Assembly (NCBI GenBank): GCA_903859225.1
Contig: CAIOLV010000022.1
Location: forward strand, 1-8,869
Reading direction: 5' to 3'
Length of the DNA: 8,869 nt
Origin: an uncultured bacterium
GTDB lineage: Bacteria > Bipolaricaulota > Bipolaricaulia > UBA7950 > UBA9294
Under the pieces are notes generated by a model that saw only the letters and a list, made by a program, of their open reading frames with translations, made no database searches and was not told the DNA's origin. Positions 1 to 6,560 of the stretch are shown here, in pieces. Numbering within the stretch: position 1 is the stretch's first letter; each line of letters begins with the position of its first letter. A program made the position numbers and the translations under genes.

Positions 1-896
1 CCGATGCTCCAGCCAAAGAGGAACAGGCACTCATCTCTCGTAGTCTCCACGAGTACAACGTGGAAGAGACGGGCGGACGCTTCGACTTTCCCGGCCGGGA
101 GGAGGGAGGCTTCGCCGTCGACCTCGCCGTGCGCGACTCGAAAGGTGCCGTCGTGGGCGGGATCAACGCCGGCTCAGTGCTCGGTGTGATGTGGCTGGAA
201 GTCCTGTGGGTCGACGAGGCGTATCGCAGACGAGGCTTGGCCAGTTGGCTTGTGCTCGAGGCCGAGCGGATCGCTCACGAGAAGGGATGCGTTGCCGCGG
301 GGACATGGACCTTCTCTTGGCAGGGCGCTGACTTCTACCCGACGATCGGGTACGAGCTCAGAGGCATCTTCGACGGGTACCCGTTCGGGGTCACGGAGCA
401 CGTGCTGACGAAGCGTCTGCCGGGCCCGACCACGCGAGAGAAGACCGCCAGCCTCGCCGCGCGCAGCGAGCGCGACGGCTATCGGCTCGACCCCAACCCG
501 ACCCGTGACGACATGCGCGTCGTCGGGAAGGGTCTCTACCACTACTGCGTTCGGCACGCCGGGGAGGAGATGGACTACCCGGGCATCGCCGTTCACCTGG
601 TCCTCCGCGACGAAGAGGGACGTGCCGTGGCAGGGCTCGAGGCGTACACGACCATCCGCATCATGGCGCTCGAGGCGTTGTGGATCGATTCCCGGTACCG
701 AGGGCAAGGCTACGGGCGCGAGCTTCTGACCCGTGCCGAGCGGATCGCTAGGGAGCATGGATGCATCTCGGTGAGCAGCCATTGTCTGTCGTTCCAGTCC
801 CCCGGATTCTTCCACCGACTTGGCTACGGGGCATTCGGCTCCGTCGATGCATACATAGACGGGCACACGGAGGACCTTCTCATCAAGCGGCTGTAG
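1..896 (+). CDS. Tandem GNAT-family N-acetyltransferase (5' end outside window)
   Basis: Predicted cytoplasmic acetyl-CoA-dependent acetyltransferase built of two GNAT domains; the substrate is unknown. The reading frame is open from base 3 to the TAG at 894-896 (297 visible residues). A GTG at 60 could start it, but the upstream residues (ALISRSLHEYN) match the equivalent stretch of the second domain, so the gene begins left of the window. Each half has the GNAT acetyl-CoA loop: RRRGLA at 225-242 and RGQGYG at 699-716, each followed by a helix ending AERIA. Both halves end in KRL. My ungapped hand alignment of the last 74 residues of each half gives 31 identities, so the protein arose by internal duplication. 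The second loop is the better match to the family's R/Q-x-x-G-x-G/A pattern. The first has Leu-Ala where Gly-Tyr-Gly is seen in the second and may still bind CoA. Family assignment is firm, function is not. Confidence 0.88.
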   Translation, partial: DAPAKEEQALISRSLHEYNVEETGGRFDFPGREEGGFAVDLAVRDSKGAVVGGINAGSVLGVMWLEVLWVDEAYRRRGLASWLVLEAERIAHEKGCVAAGTWTFSWQGADFYPTIGYELRGIFDGYPFGVTEHVLTKRLPGPTTREKTASLAARSERDGYRLDPNPTRDDMRVVGKGLYHYCVRHAGEEMDYPGIAVHLVLRDEEGRAVAGLEAYTTIRIMALEALWIDSRYRGQGYGRELLTRAERIAREHGCISVSSHCLSFQSPGFFHRLGYGAFGSVDAYIDGHTEDLLIKRL

Positions 897-994
897 GCGG
901 GCTATCCCTGCAGGCGCGAGACCGACGTACGGCCGAGTGAACCTTCTCTTGCCGCGGTGGCGACCTACTCGTGTCGAGCTGCGCGAGAGGGCAA

Positions 995-999
995 AGGAG
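995..999 (+). promoter_or_regulatory. Ribosome binding site for the second GNAT gene
   Basis: AGGAG within AAAGGAGA, 5 bases before the GTG at 1005. It favours that start over the open-frame GTG at 957. A second purine run, GAGGA at 1013-1017, could instead serve the ATG at 1023. Confidence 0.55.
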
Positions 1000-1004
1000 A
1001 TGCT

Positions 1005-2045
1005 GTGACGACGAGGAACGCAATGGGAGTCGGGACGCTGCCTGCGGGATGGACCGCCCGAGCCGCTGAGATTGGCGACGTGGACCGCGCGGTCGAGATG
1101 ATGAACGCGAGGTCGCAGAAGTTCTACGGCGAGAACCAGATCACGCGCGAGAACGTCGAGGCGTGGTGGAAGAGCCCCAGATTCGACCAAGCGACGGACC
1201 TGCGCCTCGTGTTCGATGCGGACGGCGCGCTCGTAGGGATCGCGAACATCTCGAACCCCGGGGAGCCCTACGCGGAGATCGGGTGCGCCGGCGTCACGCA
1301 CCCATTCCATGAGCAGGATTCCGCGCTCTGGGACTGGATGCACGCCTGGTGTCTCGACCGGGCGCAGGAGTTCGTCCCGCTCGCGGCCGACGGTGCTCGA
1401 GTGGCGGCGGTCTCTGGGATCGCCAAGAAGGACAGCGCGCGTGCGGCCGCCCTCGAGCGCGCTGGATTTGCTGCGGTGCGAGTCGCGAACCACATGCGGA
1501 TCGACCTCTCCTCGTCGACTCCGGTGGCGGTGTGGCCGGAGGGCGTTTCGTTGCGGACCGTGGACGTGGATAACGACCTGCATGCCCTTGTGGCGCTCTA
1601 CCTCGAGACGTGGCGCGACCACTGGGGATTCATCGAGCGGCCATTCGACCAGGCCCTCGCAGACTGGCGCGAGCAGATCGAGAGTGAGGGCGAGCGATTC
1701 GATCCGACCCTTTGGTTCCTTGCGGTGGACGGCAACGAGATCGCCGGAATCTCCCTTTGCGCCTCGCATATCGCCGGTGACTCGACGCGCGGCTATGTCA
1801 CCGGCCTCGGTGTCCGCCCCGCGTGGAGGAAGCGCGGCATCGCCCTCGCCATGCTCCATCACACGTTCGCAGAATTCCGGCGGCGCGGCTACACGGCGGT
1901 CGAACTCGACATGGACTCGCAGAACCTGACCGGCGCACTCCGCGTGTACGAGCGCGCCGGGATGCGCCCGGTGCGACAGGCCGTGACGTACGAGAAGGAA
2001 CTGCGGGCGGGCGTGGACCTCGCGACGCGCGAGCTCTTATCGTAG
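1005..2045 (+). CDS. Two-domain GNAT acetyltransferase with degenerate first domain
   Basis: Predicted soluble acetyltransferase of 346 residues. The C-terminal half (about residues 182-331) is a canonical GNAT fold: beta strands ending VTGLGVRP, the acetyl-CoA loop RKRGIA at 1827-1844, then NLTGALRVYERAG, whose Tyr lies where the family's general acid normally sits. The N-terminal half (about 15-168) resembles a GNAT domain in order (VGIANIS strand, helix, LERAGF) but has no Gly-rich CoA loop, so it is probably structural or substrate-binding. This layout recalls mycothiol synthase-like tandem GNATs, but I do not assign that function. The GTG at 1005 was chosen because AGGAG lies 5 bases upstream. 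An ATG at 1023 preceded by GAGGA is a close alternative, and the frame is open further up to a GTG at 957. The gap to the previous gene is 108 bp, with no convincing promoter. Confidence 0.85.
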   Translation: MTTRNAMGVGTLPAGWTARAAEIGDVDRAVEMMNARSQKFYGENQITRENVEAWWKSPRFDQATDLRLVFDADGALVGIANISNPGEPYAEIGCAGVTHPFHEQDSALWDWMHAWCLDRAQEFVPLAADGARVAAVSGIAKKDSARAAALERAGFAAVRVANHMRIDLSSSTPVAVWPEGVSLRTVDVDNDLHALVALYLETWRDHWGFIERPFDQALADWREQIESEGERFDPTLWFLAVDGNEIAGISLCASHIAGDSTRGYVTGLGVRPAWRKRGIALAMLHHTFAEFRRRGYTAVELDMDSQNLTGALRVYERAGMRPVRQAVTYEKELRAGVDLATRELLS

Positions 2046-2064
2046 CCCATGCCAGTGGTGGGAC

Positions 2065-2093
2065 TTGCCTGCCCTTCAACACCCCGCTACCCT
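2065..2093 (+). promoter_or_regulatory. Candidate sigma70-type promoter before the membrane acyltransferase
   Basis: TTGCCT at 2065-2070 (4 of 6 to TTGACA) and TACCCT at 2088-2093 (fits the relaxed actinobacterial TAnnnT) are separated by exactly 17 bases. This predicts a transcript start near 2100 and a leader of about 28 bases containing the AGGAGG site. The hexamers are weak and this is pattern matching by eye only. Confidence 0.3.
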
Positions 2094-2114
2094 CGCGGAC
2101 AATGTCGGGTCATC

Positions 2115-2120
2115 AGGAGG
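2115..2120 (+). promoter_or_regulatory. Ribosome binding site AGGAGG fixing the acyltransferase start
   Basis: A perfect AGGAGG lies 7 bases before the ATG at 2128. It settles the start there and excludes the open codons back to 2065 in the same frame. Confidence 0.75.
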
Positions 2121-2127
2121 CGCGGAG

Positions 2128-3204
2128 ATGGCGAATCGTGAGAGGCTCTACTACCTCGACAACCTGAAGGTCGGGCTGACCATGCTCCTGATCGCCCACC
2201 ATGTCGGCCAGGCGTACGGGCCGACGGGGGGCACGTGGCCAATTCAGGAGGCGGCGCGGGCGGCGATTCTCGCGCCGTTCTTCACGGTGAACCGCTCGTT
2301 CTTCATGAGCCTCTTCTTCCTCATCTCCGGCTACTTCACGGCGAGGTCCTACGATGCGAAGGGCGGGTGGCCGTTTGTGAAGGGCCGACTCCTGCGGCTT
2401 GGGCTTCCGGTCCTCGTCTTTGCGTTGCTCATGATCCCGCTTCAGCTCTTCGTCTTTCCCGCTCCTGGGATGGACAAGCCAGGAGCGGCGTGGCCGATCG
2501 ACGTGGGCTACATGTGGTACATCGAGCACCTGCTTCTCTTCAGCCTGGGGTATGCGGGGTGGCGTATGGCTTGGAGACGGCGGGCGACCTCCAGGGTCTC
2601 TGCCTCGCGGCCGCTCCGCGCCTGGCATGTGCTTGTCTTCTCCGCTCTCCTGGCGCCCGTTCTCGCGCTCATTCGCGTCCCGTTCCCGATCGATCGCTGG
2701 GACTACCTCCTCGGCTTCTTCCGGGTCGCATTCGCCGACGTGCCGCGGGATCTCTCGTTCTTCGTGCTCGGAGTCATGGCCTACCGGCGCGACTGGCTGA
2801 AGAGCGTCTCGGCGAAGGCCGGGCGAAACTGGCTCCTCGTCGGCGTCGCTCTGGCAGCGTTCTGGTACGCGTACTCACTGGGCCTATACAAGCTCATCCC
2901 GCTTGAGGGCGCGGCGTTCGATGCCGTCCGCGTGACGTGGGAGGCGTTCCTCTGCAGCTCTCTCTGCATCGGGCTTGTCGTTCTCTTCCGCGAGCACGTG
3001 AACTGGGGCGGCGGCCTAGCGCGGGCGCTCGGGAGGAGCCAGTACGCGGCGTACATCTTCCACGTGCCGGTCATCCTGGCGTTTCAGTATGCGGTGCTGA
3101 GTCTGAGTCTGCCGCCCTTCGCGAAGTTCGCTCTCGTGACCTTGGCGAGCGTGCCGGCAACGTTCGCGATCGCGAACGCCGCCCGCCGCCCGCTTCATCT
3201 CTAG
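2128..3204 (+). CDS. Integral membrane acyltransferase, acyltransferase-3 family
   Basis: Predicted 358-residue polytopic membrane protein. The acyltransferase-3 family moves acyl groups onto extracytoplasmic carbohydrates, lipids or antibiotics; the acceptor here is unknown. The family layout is visible. RLYYLDNLK near the N-terminus leads into the first membrane helix with His24-His25, the usual place of the conserved His. A helix with FFLISGYF follows at about 61-70. The cytoplasmic motif FVKGRLLRLGLPVLVF spans 83-98 with Arg87 and Arg90, and MWYIEHLLLF lies at 129-138. Several further hydrophobic segments run to about residue 350, giving roughly ten membrane spans by eye. The protein ends soon after the last helix with no extra domain. 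It looks most like the stand-alone OpgC-like/AT3 type. It sits between an acetyltransferase and an exporter with a possible promoter of its own. Confidence 0.87.
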   Translation: MANRERLYYLDNLKVGLTMLLIAHHVGQAYGPTGGTWPIQEAARAAILAPFFTVNRSFFMSLFFLISGYFTARSYDAKGGWPFVKGRLLRLGLPVLVFALLMIPLQLFVFPAPGMDKPGAAWPIDVGYMWYIEHLLLFSLGYAGWRMAWRRRATSRVSASRPLRAWHVLVFSALLAPVLALIRVPFPIDRWDYLLGFFRVAFADVPRDLSFFVLGVMAYRRDWLKSVSAKAGRNWLLVGVALAAFWYAYSLGLYKLIPLEGAAFDAVRVTWEAFLCSSLCIGLVVLFREHVNWGGGLARALGRSQYAAYIFHVPVILAFQYAVLSLSLPPFAKFALVTLASVPATFAIANAARRPLHL

Positions 3205-3232
3205 GCGGCGCCGGACGTTGCGGACGACAGGA

Positions 3233-3261
3233 TGCACAGAAACATCACATTGTTCTATTAT
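3233..3261 (+). promoter_or_regulatory. Candidate promoter in an AT-rich island before the MFS exporter
   Basis: TGCACA at 3233-3238 (4 of 6 to TTGACA) and TATTAT at 3256-3261 (5 of 6 to TATAAT) have a 17-base spacer. They lie in an AT-rich island, about 3239-3264, that stands out in otherwise GC-rich DNA. The predicted start is near 3268, giving a leader of about 100 bases before the ATG at 3371. Confidence 0.4.
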
Positions 3262-3359
3262 CATGCGCCGCGACAGAATGGGGGGATGCTTCACAGCTCG
3301 GGAGAGCGTAGCCGTGGCGAATCCCTCAGGGAGTCAGGACTTACTTCGGCAGCTGCGTC

Positions 3360-3365
3360 AAGGAG
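3360..3365 (+). promoter_or_regulatory. Ribosome binding site AAGGAG fixing the MFS start
   Basis: AAGGAG lies 5 bases before the ATG at 3371. It favours this start over in-frame upstream candidates: the ATG at 3278 lacks a visible site, and the GTG at 3314 has GGGAG about 9 bases upstream. Confidence 0.65.
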
Positions 3366-3370
3366 ACCGC

Positions 3371-4714
3371 ATGAAGCGCGAGCCGTGGAAGGGCATGGGG
3401 ACGTTCACCGCGATCTGGGCTGGCCAGCTCGTGTCGCTGTTGGGAACGGGGATGACCCAGTTCGCGATGACGATCTGGGCTTGGCAGAAGACGGGTCAGG
3501 CGACGGCGCTCGCCCTTGTCGGAGTCTGCGCGTTCGCGCCGGTGATCCTCATCAGCCCGCTCGCTGGAGCGATCGTCGATCGGTCGAATCGCAAGCTTCT
3601 GATGATCTTGTCCGACCTTGCGGCGGGCCTCGGAACGTTGACCATCCTCCTCATCTACGTCACGGGCACCCTCGAGATCTGGCACCTGTACATCGTGGTC
3701 GCCCTGATTGGGACGTTCAACGCGTTCCAGTTCCCGGCGTACTCGTCGACGATCAGCGTGCTCGTGGACAAGTCGCAGTACGCCCGGGCCAGCGGAATGA
3801 TGTCGCTGGCCGGTTCGATCTCCGGCGTATTCGCGCCGATCGCCGCGGGCATTCTCCTCGCGCCCATCGGCATCGCCGGGATCATGGGCGTCGACCTTGC
3901 GACGATGACGACGGCGATCACGATCCTTCTCTTCGTGCACATCCCTCAGCCCACCGTGTCCGCCGAGGGGGTGAAGGGGCGCGGGAGCCTCTTCCGCGAG
4001 GCGGCGTACGGCTTCGGCTACATCGCGTCTCGTCGTGGGTTGCTCGGGCTCCTCTGCATGTTCTTCGTGTTCAACGTGACGACGACGTTCGGATTCACCG
4101 TGCTCGCGCCGATGATCCTCGCCCGCACGGGGAACAACAGCCTCATCCTCGGGAGCGTCCAGTCGGCTGCCGGAATCGGTGGGGTGGTCGGCGGAGTCCT
4201 CCTGAGCCTCTGGGGTGGTCCGAAGACGCGCGTGCACGGCGTCCTGACCGGGTGTGCGCTTGGAGGGCTCATCGGCCTCGTCGGGGTGGGCGTCGGGCGG
4301 TCTCTGCCCGCTTGGGCGGCGACGATGTTCGTGATGGCGATGATCTTCCCGACGGTGAACGCGTCGAGTCAGTCCATCTGGCAGTCCAAGGTACCGCCTG
4401 ACCTGCAGGGGCGGGTGTTCTCCGTTCGTCTGATGATGGCCCAGTTCGGGTCGCCGCTTTCGATGCTCCTTGCCGGTCCCCTCGCGGACCGCGTGTTCGA
4501 GCCCGGGATGCGCCAAGGCGGGGCCCTCGCGGGAGTCTTTGGGCCTCTCGTCGGGACGGGGCCGGGAGCGGGGATGGCATTGATGCTCGTATTCGGCGGC
4601 CTGCTCGCAATGGTCGCCGCGTTCGCTGCCTACGCGTACCGTCCCTTGCGTACCGTCGAGGCGACGCTGCCGGACCACGACGTGGTCGTCGCCGAGGCGC
4701 CGAGCGACGCGTAG
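3371..4714 (+). CDS. Major facilitator efflux transporter, DHA3 (macrolide-efflux-like) type
   Basis: Predicted 447-residue inner-membrane exporter driven by proton exchange, by family analogy with MefA/EntS-like carriers; the substrate is unknown. It opens with a short basic N-terminus, then a helix with IWAGQLVSLLGTGMTQFA, typical of the DHA3/MFS_3 group. The family's motif A in the loop after helix 2 reads GAIVDRSNRKLL at residues 66-77, with the conserved Asp70-Arg71 and Arg74. About twelve hydrophobic segments can be traced, with a charged central loop near 200-220 (PTVSAEGVKGRGSLFREA). The stretch VPPDLQGRVFSVR from residue 341 is characteristic of this subgroup. The C-terminus is a short acidic tail. 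The start is set by AAGGAG at 3360-3365. It probably has its own promoter. Its neighbours are acyltransferases, so drug or metabolite export is plausible but inferred. Confidence 0.88.
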   Translation: MKREPWKGMGTFTAIWAGQLVSLLGTGMTQFAMTIWAWQKTGQATALALVGVCAFAPVILISPLAGAIVDRSNRKLLMILSDLAAGLGTLTILLIYVTGTLEIWHLYIVVALIGTFNAFQFPAYSSTISVLVDKSQYARASGMMSLAGSISGVFAPIAAGILLAPIGIAGIMGVDLATMTTAITILLFVHIPQPTVSAEGVKGRGSLFREAAYGFGYIASRRGLLGLLCMFFVFNVTTTFGFTVLAPMILARTGNNSLILGSVQSAAGIGGVVGGVLLSLWGGPKTRVHGVLTGCALGGLIGLVGVGVGRSLPAWAATMFVMAMIFPTVNASSQSIWQSKVPPDLQGRVFSVRLMMAQFGSPLSMLLAGPLADRVFEPGMRQGGALAGVFGPLVGTGPGAGMALMLVFGGLLAMVAAFAAYAYRPLRTVEATLPDHDVVVAEAPSDA

Positions 4715-4769
4715 ATCGAAGGCCGAGTCGAGACAGGCCATCGCGGAGCTACGCTGCAACGTGCGCCAG

Positions 4770-5258
4770 CTACCTCGCGCCCAGCTTCTCGCGCAATGCC
4801 TTCTGGACGGACTTCGGGACGAAGTTGGAGACGTCGCCGCCGTAGGAGGCAACTTCCTTGACCATCGACGAGGCGAGGAAGCTGTAGTTGCCGGCGGTCA
4901 TGAAGAAGACGCTCTCGAATTGCGGGGCGAGATCGCGGTTGGCGAGCGCCATCTGGAACTCGTACTCGAAGTCGGAGTTGGCTCGGAGGCCGCGGACGAT
5001 CGCGTCGGCTCCGTGTGCCCGCGCGCACTCGACGAGGAGCCCGTCAAAGCTCGTCACCTCGATTTCGCTCAGGCCCTCCTCGCGCAGCGCGTCTTTGGTC
5101 AACTCGACGCGCTCCTCGAGGGTGAACAGAGGATTCTTGTGCGGATTGGCGACGACGGCGATGACCAGCCTGCCAAACAGCTTGCGCGCCCGGCGCGTGA
5201 TGTCGATGTGCCCGTAAGTGATGGGGTCGAAGCTGCCCGGATAGATTGCAATGGCCAT
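4770..5258 (-). CDS. coaD: Phosphopantetheine adenylyltransferase
   Basis: Cytoplasmic enzyme of coenzyme A synthesis that joins 4'-phosphopantetheine and ATP to give dephospho-CoA and pyrophosphate. The 162 residues match the usual length of about 160. The nucleotidyltransferase signature is clear: YPGSFDPITYGHIDI at residues 6-20 with the catalytic-loop His17. RGLRANSDFEYE (89-100) and YSFLASSMVKEVA (125-137) form the ATP and phosphopantetheine sites. The C-terminus (GGDVSNFVP) is also typical. The ATG at 5258 was chosen because IAIYPGSFDP must lie near the N-terminus. A GTG at 5276 would add six residues, and neither start has a strong ribosome binding site. It begins 42 bp after the M16 peptidase stop, so it is probably co-transcribed with pnp and the peptidase. 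The common partner rsmD is not adjacent here. Confidence 0.96.
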   Translation of the reverse strand: MAIAIYPGSFDPITYGHIDITRRARKLFGRLVIAVVANPHKNPLFTLEERVELTKDALREEGLSEIEVTSFDGLLVECARAHGADAIVRGLRANSDFEYEFQMALANRDLAPQFESVFFMTAGNYSFLASSMVKEVASYGGDVSNFVPKSVQKALREKLGAR

Positions 5259-5300
5259 GGTGTCCGGATCGTACACCAGCCTGCGCCGGACGACAAAGGC

Positions 5301-6560
5301 CTAGCTTGGCGTGGGTCCGACGGTTACGAGGTTCACGTTTCCGGGCTGGTTGTACCGCTCCACGGCGGCGCTGACGTCGTCTGCGTCCACGGCGGCGAGT
5401 TTGGCCAGAATCGCGTCGGGCGACAGGATTTCCCGCTCGCTGAGCGCGGCGTTGCCGAGACGCATCGCGCGGTGGGCATTCGATTCGAGCCCGAGGATCA
5501 GCGATCCCCGCAGGCGCGACTTGGCGAGCGCCAACTCCTCCTCGGGAACCGGCTCGGAGCGCAGGCGGTCGAGCTCGCCGACGAGGAGAGCGACGACCGC
5601 ATCGGCGGTGTCGGGGGCCACAGCGGCGTACGACAGCCAGAAGCCTGCGTCGCTGAACCGACTGACCGCGCTCTGCACGGCGTAGGCGAGCCCACGCTCC
5701 TCGCGAATCGCGATGAACATGCGTGAACTCGTTCCATCGCCCAGCACGGCGTTCGCCAGCTCGAGGGGATAGCGGTTCGGATCGCTCGACACCGGGCCGG
5801 GAAGCCCGAGGTAGATGTGCGTCTGGCCGGTCGGCTGGACATGATGGGCCCGCAGTGTCTGGAAGGCCGGCGGAGTCCGCCGTCCGGCTCTCGGAAAGAC
5901 CTCCGTCGAGGTGGGCGGGACGCGGCGCTCGATGTCGGCAAAGAAGGCGTCGATGTCGATGGCGCCTGCGGCGGCGATCACCATGTTCGACGGTTGGTAG
6001 AAGGTCCGATGGAAGTCGACCACGTCATCCCGCGTCGCGGACTCCATCGACGCGCGTGTTCCGAGCACCGCCCGCGATAGCGGGTGATGATCGGCCCACA
6101 GGCCCTCGACGAACTGGTCGAACGCTCGCTGTTCGGGGTCGTCGTCGTAGCCGCGGATCTCTTCAAGGACGACATTGCGTTCGAGGTCGATCTTGTCCGG
6201 CGCGAACGCCGGGTGGAAGACGAGGTCGAGCAAGAGGTCGGTCGCTTTGGCGAGCCCGTCGTCCGGTACGTCGGCGTAGAAGAACGTCGATTCCTTTCCG
6301 GTTGCGGCATCGAGGAAGCCGCCGACGGAGTCGATCTCCTGCGAGACGCGAAGCGCGCTTCGCGTCGTCGTCCCTTTGAACATCAAGTGCTCGAGGAAGT
6401 GGGCGAGGCCCGCCGCGTGGTCGGGGTCGTCCCGAGAGCCGACGTTGATCCAGACACCGACGCTGACGGAACGGGACTGCGGAACCTCTTCGGCGAGGAT
6501 CCGCAGTCCGTTCTCCAGCTTGATGCTTCTCGCCCCGGCGTAGAGCGTCTTGCCTACCAC
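5301..6560 (-). CDS. M16 family zinc metallopeptidase (processing-peptidase-like)
   Basis: Predicted 419-residue cytoplasmic zinc peptidase of the M16B type (mitochondrial processing peptidase beta/YmxG-like). The inverted zinc motif HFLEH occupies residues 54-58, with Glu57 the catalytic base. The third ligand is Glu134 in ERNVVLEEI, 76 residues after His58, as the family requires. The second half is the inactive-type domain with GTSSRMF and REERGLAY (286-293), whose Arg and Tyr bind substrate in relatives. No signal peptide or membrane segment is seen. The GTG start overlaps the pnp stop by 7 bases (6554-6560), and GAGGA lies 3 bases upstream inside pnp, so translation is probably coupled. 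Bacterial M16 genes next to pnp are common in Firmicutes and Actinomycetota, but their physiological substrate is poorly defined. Confidence 0.94.
   Translation of the reverse strand: MVGKTLYAGARSIKLENGLRILAEEVPQSRSVSVGVWINVGSRDDPDHAAGLAHFLEHLMFKGTTTRSALRVSQEIDSVGGFLDAATGKESTFFYADVPDDGLAKATDLLLDLVFHPAFAPDKIDLERNVVLEEIRGYDDDPEQRAFDQFVEGLWADHHPLSRAVLGTRASMESATRDDVVDFHRTFYQPSNMVIAAAGAIDIDAFFADIERRVPPTSTEVFPRAGRRTPPAFQTLRAHHVQPTGQTHIYLGLPGPVSSDPNRYPLELANAVLGDGTSSRMFIAIREERGLAYAVQSAVSRFSDAGFWLSYAAVAPDTADAVVALLVGELDRLRSEPVPEEELALAKSRLRGSLILGLESNAHRAMRLGNAALSEREILSPDAILAKLAAVDADDVSAAVERYNQPGNVNLVTVGPTPS

Noticed and set aside
907..914. Eight-base palindrome CCTGCAGG just after the first gene
   Set aside because: Palindromes of this length are expected by chance in GC-rich DNA, and no associated repeat, operator half-sites or hairpin was seen.
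957..1004. Upstream extension of the second GNAT gene to the GTG at 957
   Set aside because: There is no ribosome binding site before 957, and the extra residues resemble no GNAT N-terminus. AAAGGAGA before 1005 gives a better start.
174..1862. Long minus-strand open frame of 562 codons opposite the two GNAT genes
   Set aside because: It spans two real genes and their gap, is rich in Arg, His, Pro and Val with no recognisable domain, and is the usual by-product of a GC-rich third codon position on the other strand.
3300..3345. Glycine-riboswitch-like wording (GGAGAG ... AATCCCTCAGG) in the exporter leader
   Set aside because: Only about 20 bases separate the two parts, and the conserved core between them (GCCGAAGG-like segment and its stem) is missing. 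A true aptamer is much longer.
4742..4779. Possible terminator hairpin at the end of coaD
   Set aside because: The stem is imperfect with an asymmetric internal loop, overlaps the stop codon, and no T run follows on either strand.
3341..4852. Minus-strand open frame of 503 codons opposite the exporter
   Set aside because: It is an Arg/His/Asp-rich translation without motifs, lying opposite a clear twelve-helix transporter and running into the coaD region.
4761..5726. Plus-strand open frame of 321 codons opposite coaD and the M16 peptidase
   Set aside because: It covers two strongly supported minus-strand genes and the gap between them, and has no domain of its own.
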